Assembly (NCBI GenBank): GCA_003542935.1
Contig: DPJQ01000202.1
Span: forward strand, 5,077 to 11,969
Length of the DNA: 6,893 nt
Source: Lachnospiraceae bacterium
GTDB taxonomy: Bacteria; Bacillota; Clostridia; Lachnospirales; Lachnospiraceae
Direction of reading: 5' to 3'
The notes below the pieces were generated by a model that made no database searches, had not been told where the DNA came from, and was given only the letters and a program-made list of their open reading frames with translations. The translations under genes and the position numbers were made by a program. Shown here in pieces: positions 4,809 through 6,893 of this stretch (its first letter is position 1; each line of letters begins with the position of its first letter).

Positions 4809-6893
4809 ACGGCCCATAGTTGTGGTCTGCCTCGGTATGATGCTTTTGATTCTGATTTCCCATCTGTTTTCGCTGCCCGTTCCATGGGCGGCGGAGACAG
4901 ACAGGACACTGCGGCAGGCGATGCAGGACGGTGCCGATTGCAGCGCTTACGGGCAGATTTATCGGGTTGAGAGAACTGAGGACGGCTGTACAATCTATCT
5001 TAAAAATACAATTCTTGTGATTCAATCGAATTTTTATTCCCTTGAGAACAGTAAAATTACATATAAGGACATGCCCGGGGTGCAAGTGGGTTGGTCTATC
5101 TGTGCAGAGGGTTATGGCCGTCTGCCGGAGAAGGCCCGGAATCCGGGGCAGTTTGATGCGGAGAACTACTATGGCCTTCGCCACATATCGGTGTTGGTCA
5201 CAGGGGAAGCATGCCGTGTGACGGAGAGAAGTACCGCCTGGGTGCCTGAGCTGTCCAGGCGGTTCCGGGATGCTTTCGGAGACGTCCTGGAGCAGGGATT
5301 GGGAGAAAAAGCCGGGACGCTGCAAGCGATTCTTCTGGGAGAAAAAACCTCCCTGGACGGCGATGTACGGCAGATGTACCAACAGAGCGGCATATCCCAT
5401 GTGCTGGCCATATCGGGCCTCCATATCTCTATCCTCGGCATGGGGCTGTACGGCCTGCTGCGGAAAATAGCGGGGATCCGCGTATCCGCGCTGGCTGCCA
5501 GCCTGTTTCTCCTGCTCTACCTCTGGATGATCGGTTTCCCGGTATCGGCCCAGCGTGCCGTGTATATGTTCTGGATGGCTATGGGAGCCCGTGTGCTGGG
5601 GCGGGATTACGACCGTCCCACGGCCCTGGCCCTGGCGGCAATCATTCTGTTCCTGCAAAATCCGCTGTATCTCTATGACAGCAGTTTTCTTTTATCTTTT
5701 TCGGCCGCAGGACTTTTGTTGTGTGCCGGAAAGGAGTGGGGGGCTTTTAGCACGGGTGTCTGGCTGTGGCTGGGTATGCTGCCCCTCACAGCCTGGTTTT
5801 TCTACGAGGCCGCTCCGGTCAGTATTATTCTGAATCTGGCAGTGATCCCCCTTCTTTCCCTGGTGCTGTTTTTCGGCCTGGCCGGGGGAGCGGCGGGGCT
5901 TGCTCTGCCTGTCCTGGGCCGGCTGCTGCTGATGCCTGCGGGGATCGTGCTGGAAATCTATGAGGTTCTGTGCCGTCTGGGCAGCCGTATACCCTTTAGC
6001 GTGATCATCACCGGGCGTCCGGCAGTGTGGCAGATGATTCTTTTTTACCTGGGGCTTGGTCTGGGCTATGGATGGATGGTATGGCGGGGGAAGCGTCCGG
6101 GGCGCGGGGGACAGGAGGAAATACAGGAGAGAGAGATGAATATGCGTGGTGCACGGGCAAAAGGACAAGCCAGGTGGAAAAAATTCAGCACATCCATGGC
6201 CCCTCTGCTTCTGGTGCCTCTGGCGCTGATTCTGTTCCTGCCTGTTTCCCGGGGGAATACGGCGGTCATGCTGGATGTGGGCCAGGGAGACTGCCACGTG
6301 ATCACGTCGGCCTGCGGTGATGTTTTCCTCGTGGACGGAGGCAGCACGACGGTCAGTCAGGCGGGGCGTTACAGGATCCTCCCCTATCTGAAATATCAAG
6401 GTGTGCGGCGTATTTCCCGGATGATGGTGACCCATCCCGACGAGGATCACATAAACGGCCTGACGGAGCTGTTGGAAATGAGGGCGGCGGGCAGCCTGCC
6501 CATGGAGATCGGCGGTATCCTGGCTCCGGCCTGGATGGAGGATGCCCCGGAGGGACAGGCTTTTATCCGGGCCGCAGGACAGGCCGGGGTGGAGATACGG
6601 TATGTGAAAAAAGGAGATATTCTCAAAAACCGGGATATGGAGCTCCGTTTCTGCCATCCGGACGGCCAGGAATACACCGGGGAAGCCAACGCGGGTTCTC
6701 TGACATTCCTGTTGTCCTGCGGGACATATACGGAGCTGTTCACCGGGGATCTGGAGGGAAAGGGGGAGGAGGCCGTATCGGCCCTGCCTCTGTCCTGCGA
6801 TGTCCTGAAGGTGGCCCATCACGGCTCGAAAAATTCCACATCCGCCCGGTGGCTAAAGAAGCTGTCGCCCCGGACAGCGCTGATCTCCTGTGG
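4801..6893 (+). CDS. comEC: ComEC/Rec2 DNA-uptake channel and nuclease, cut by window end
   Basis: The frame is open from ATG 4801 to the right edge, 697 full codons without a stop, so only the C-terminal end is missing (B. subtilis ComEC is about 776 residues). One membrane helix (about 6-25) is followed by an external N-terminal domain (about 28-155, DUF4131-like). The competence domain (about 170-425) carries the signature SGISHVLAISGLHISILG (196-213) and many membrane helices. A basic, charged loop (431-462) and another helix (467-482) lead to a metallo-beta-lactamase-like domain. This has LDVGQGD (491-497), LVDGG (510-514), the metal motif HPDEDH (His545, Asp547, Asp549, His550), FTGDLE with Asp650, and VAHHGS with His673/His674. 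ComEC forms the inner-membrane channel for single-stranded DNA, and the lactamase-like domain is thought to degrade the other strand. All visible metal-binding residues are present. Stretch 5001-5070 is unusually AT-rich. Confidence 0.95.
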   Translation, partial: MNKRPIVVVCLGMMLLILISHLFSLPVPWAAETDRTLRQAMQDGADCSAYGQIYRVERTEDGCTIYLKNTILVIQSNFYSLENSKITYKDMPGVQVGWSICAEGYGRLPEKARNPGQFDAENYYGLRHISVLVTGEACRVTERSTAWVPELSRRFRDAFGDVLEQGLGEKAGTLQAILLGEKTSLDGDVRQMYQQSGISHVLAISGLHISILGMGLYGLLRKIAGIRVSALAASLFLLLYLWMIGFPVSAQRAVYMFWMAMGARVLGRDYDRPTALALAAIILFLQNPLYLYDSSFLLSFSAAGLLLCAGKEWGAFSTGVWLWLGMLPLTAWFFYEAAPVSIILNLAVIPLLSLVLFFGLAGGAAGLALPVLGRLLLMPAGIVLEIYEVLCRLGSRIPFSVIITGRPAVWQMILFYLGLGLGYGWMVWRGKRPGRGGQEEIQEREMNMRGARAKGQARWKKFSTSMAPLLLVPLALILFLPVSRGNTAVMLDVGQGDCHVITSACGDVFLVDGGSTTVSQAGRYRILPYLKYQGVRRISRMMVTHPDEDHINGLTELLEMRAAGSLPMEIGGILAPAWMEDAPEGQAFIRAAGQAGVEIRYVKKGDILKNRDMELRFCHPDGQEYTGEANAGSLTFLLSCGTYTELFTGDLEGKGEEAVSALPLSCDVLKVAHHGSKNSTSARWLKKLSPRTALISC

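Noticed and set aside
4714..5658. Minus-strand open frame of 314 codons across the lipoprotein/comEC junction
   Set aside because: It has no recognisable domain, spans two real genes on the other strand and has low-complexity His/Gln/Pro composition.
5692..6822. Long minus-strand open frame of 376 codons opposite comEC
   Set aside because: It lies wholly opposite a strongly supported ComEC frame with intact motifs. Its product is rich in His, Gln, Pro and Arg with no domain pattern, as expected of a shadow frame in GC-rich sequence.
1..6893. Mobile element, CRISPR array or tRNA gene
   Set aside because: No transposase, integrase, spaced direct repeats, target-site duplications or tRNA-like cloverleaf were noticed in reading the window.

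Overview
The window looks like a chromosomal segment of a Gram-positive anaerobe of the class Clostridia, most likely Lachnospiraceae. This is inferred from strong purine-rich Shine-Dalgarno sites, lipoprotein signal peptides, the protein families and the moderately high GC; I cannot name a species. All supported genes are on the + strand. No tRNA, rRNA, CRISPR array, insertion sequence or phage gene was seen.

Region 1 (1-342) holds the 3' end of a membrane protein resembling an ECF-transporter substrate-binding (S) component, closed by a strong hairpin terminator. Region 2 (343-900) holds a separate small transporter gene of the YdcZ (DUF606) type. A perfect 9-bp inverted repeat lies just after its candidate -10 box. 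Region 3 (901-1080) is an AT-rich spacer with a candidate promoter and a perfect 8-bp inverted repeat ahead of the next gene.

Region 4 (1081 to the right edge) is a tightly packed probable operon of five genes. In order they are a ComEA-like DNA receptor (a lipoprotein here), an OmpR/PhoB-type response regulator, a membrane sensor histidine kinase, a lipoprotein with two GerMN-like domains, and the DNA channel/nuclease ComEC, which runs off the right edge. The comEC frame is open from 4801 to 6893 with no stop, about 698 codons, and is the largest gene here.

Together, ComEA would bind incoming double-stranded DNA outside the membrane and ComEC would pass one strand inward. A complete two-component system and a GerMN lipoprotein occupy the place between comEA and comEC where comEB sits in the Bacillus subtilis comE operon. 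Response regulator, kinase and GerMN lipoprotein in this order recall the actinobacterial MtrA-MtrB-LpqB set. The most interesting hypothesis is a three-component envelope-sensing system co-transcribed with DNA-uptake genes. That functional link is inference from gene order.
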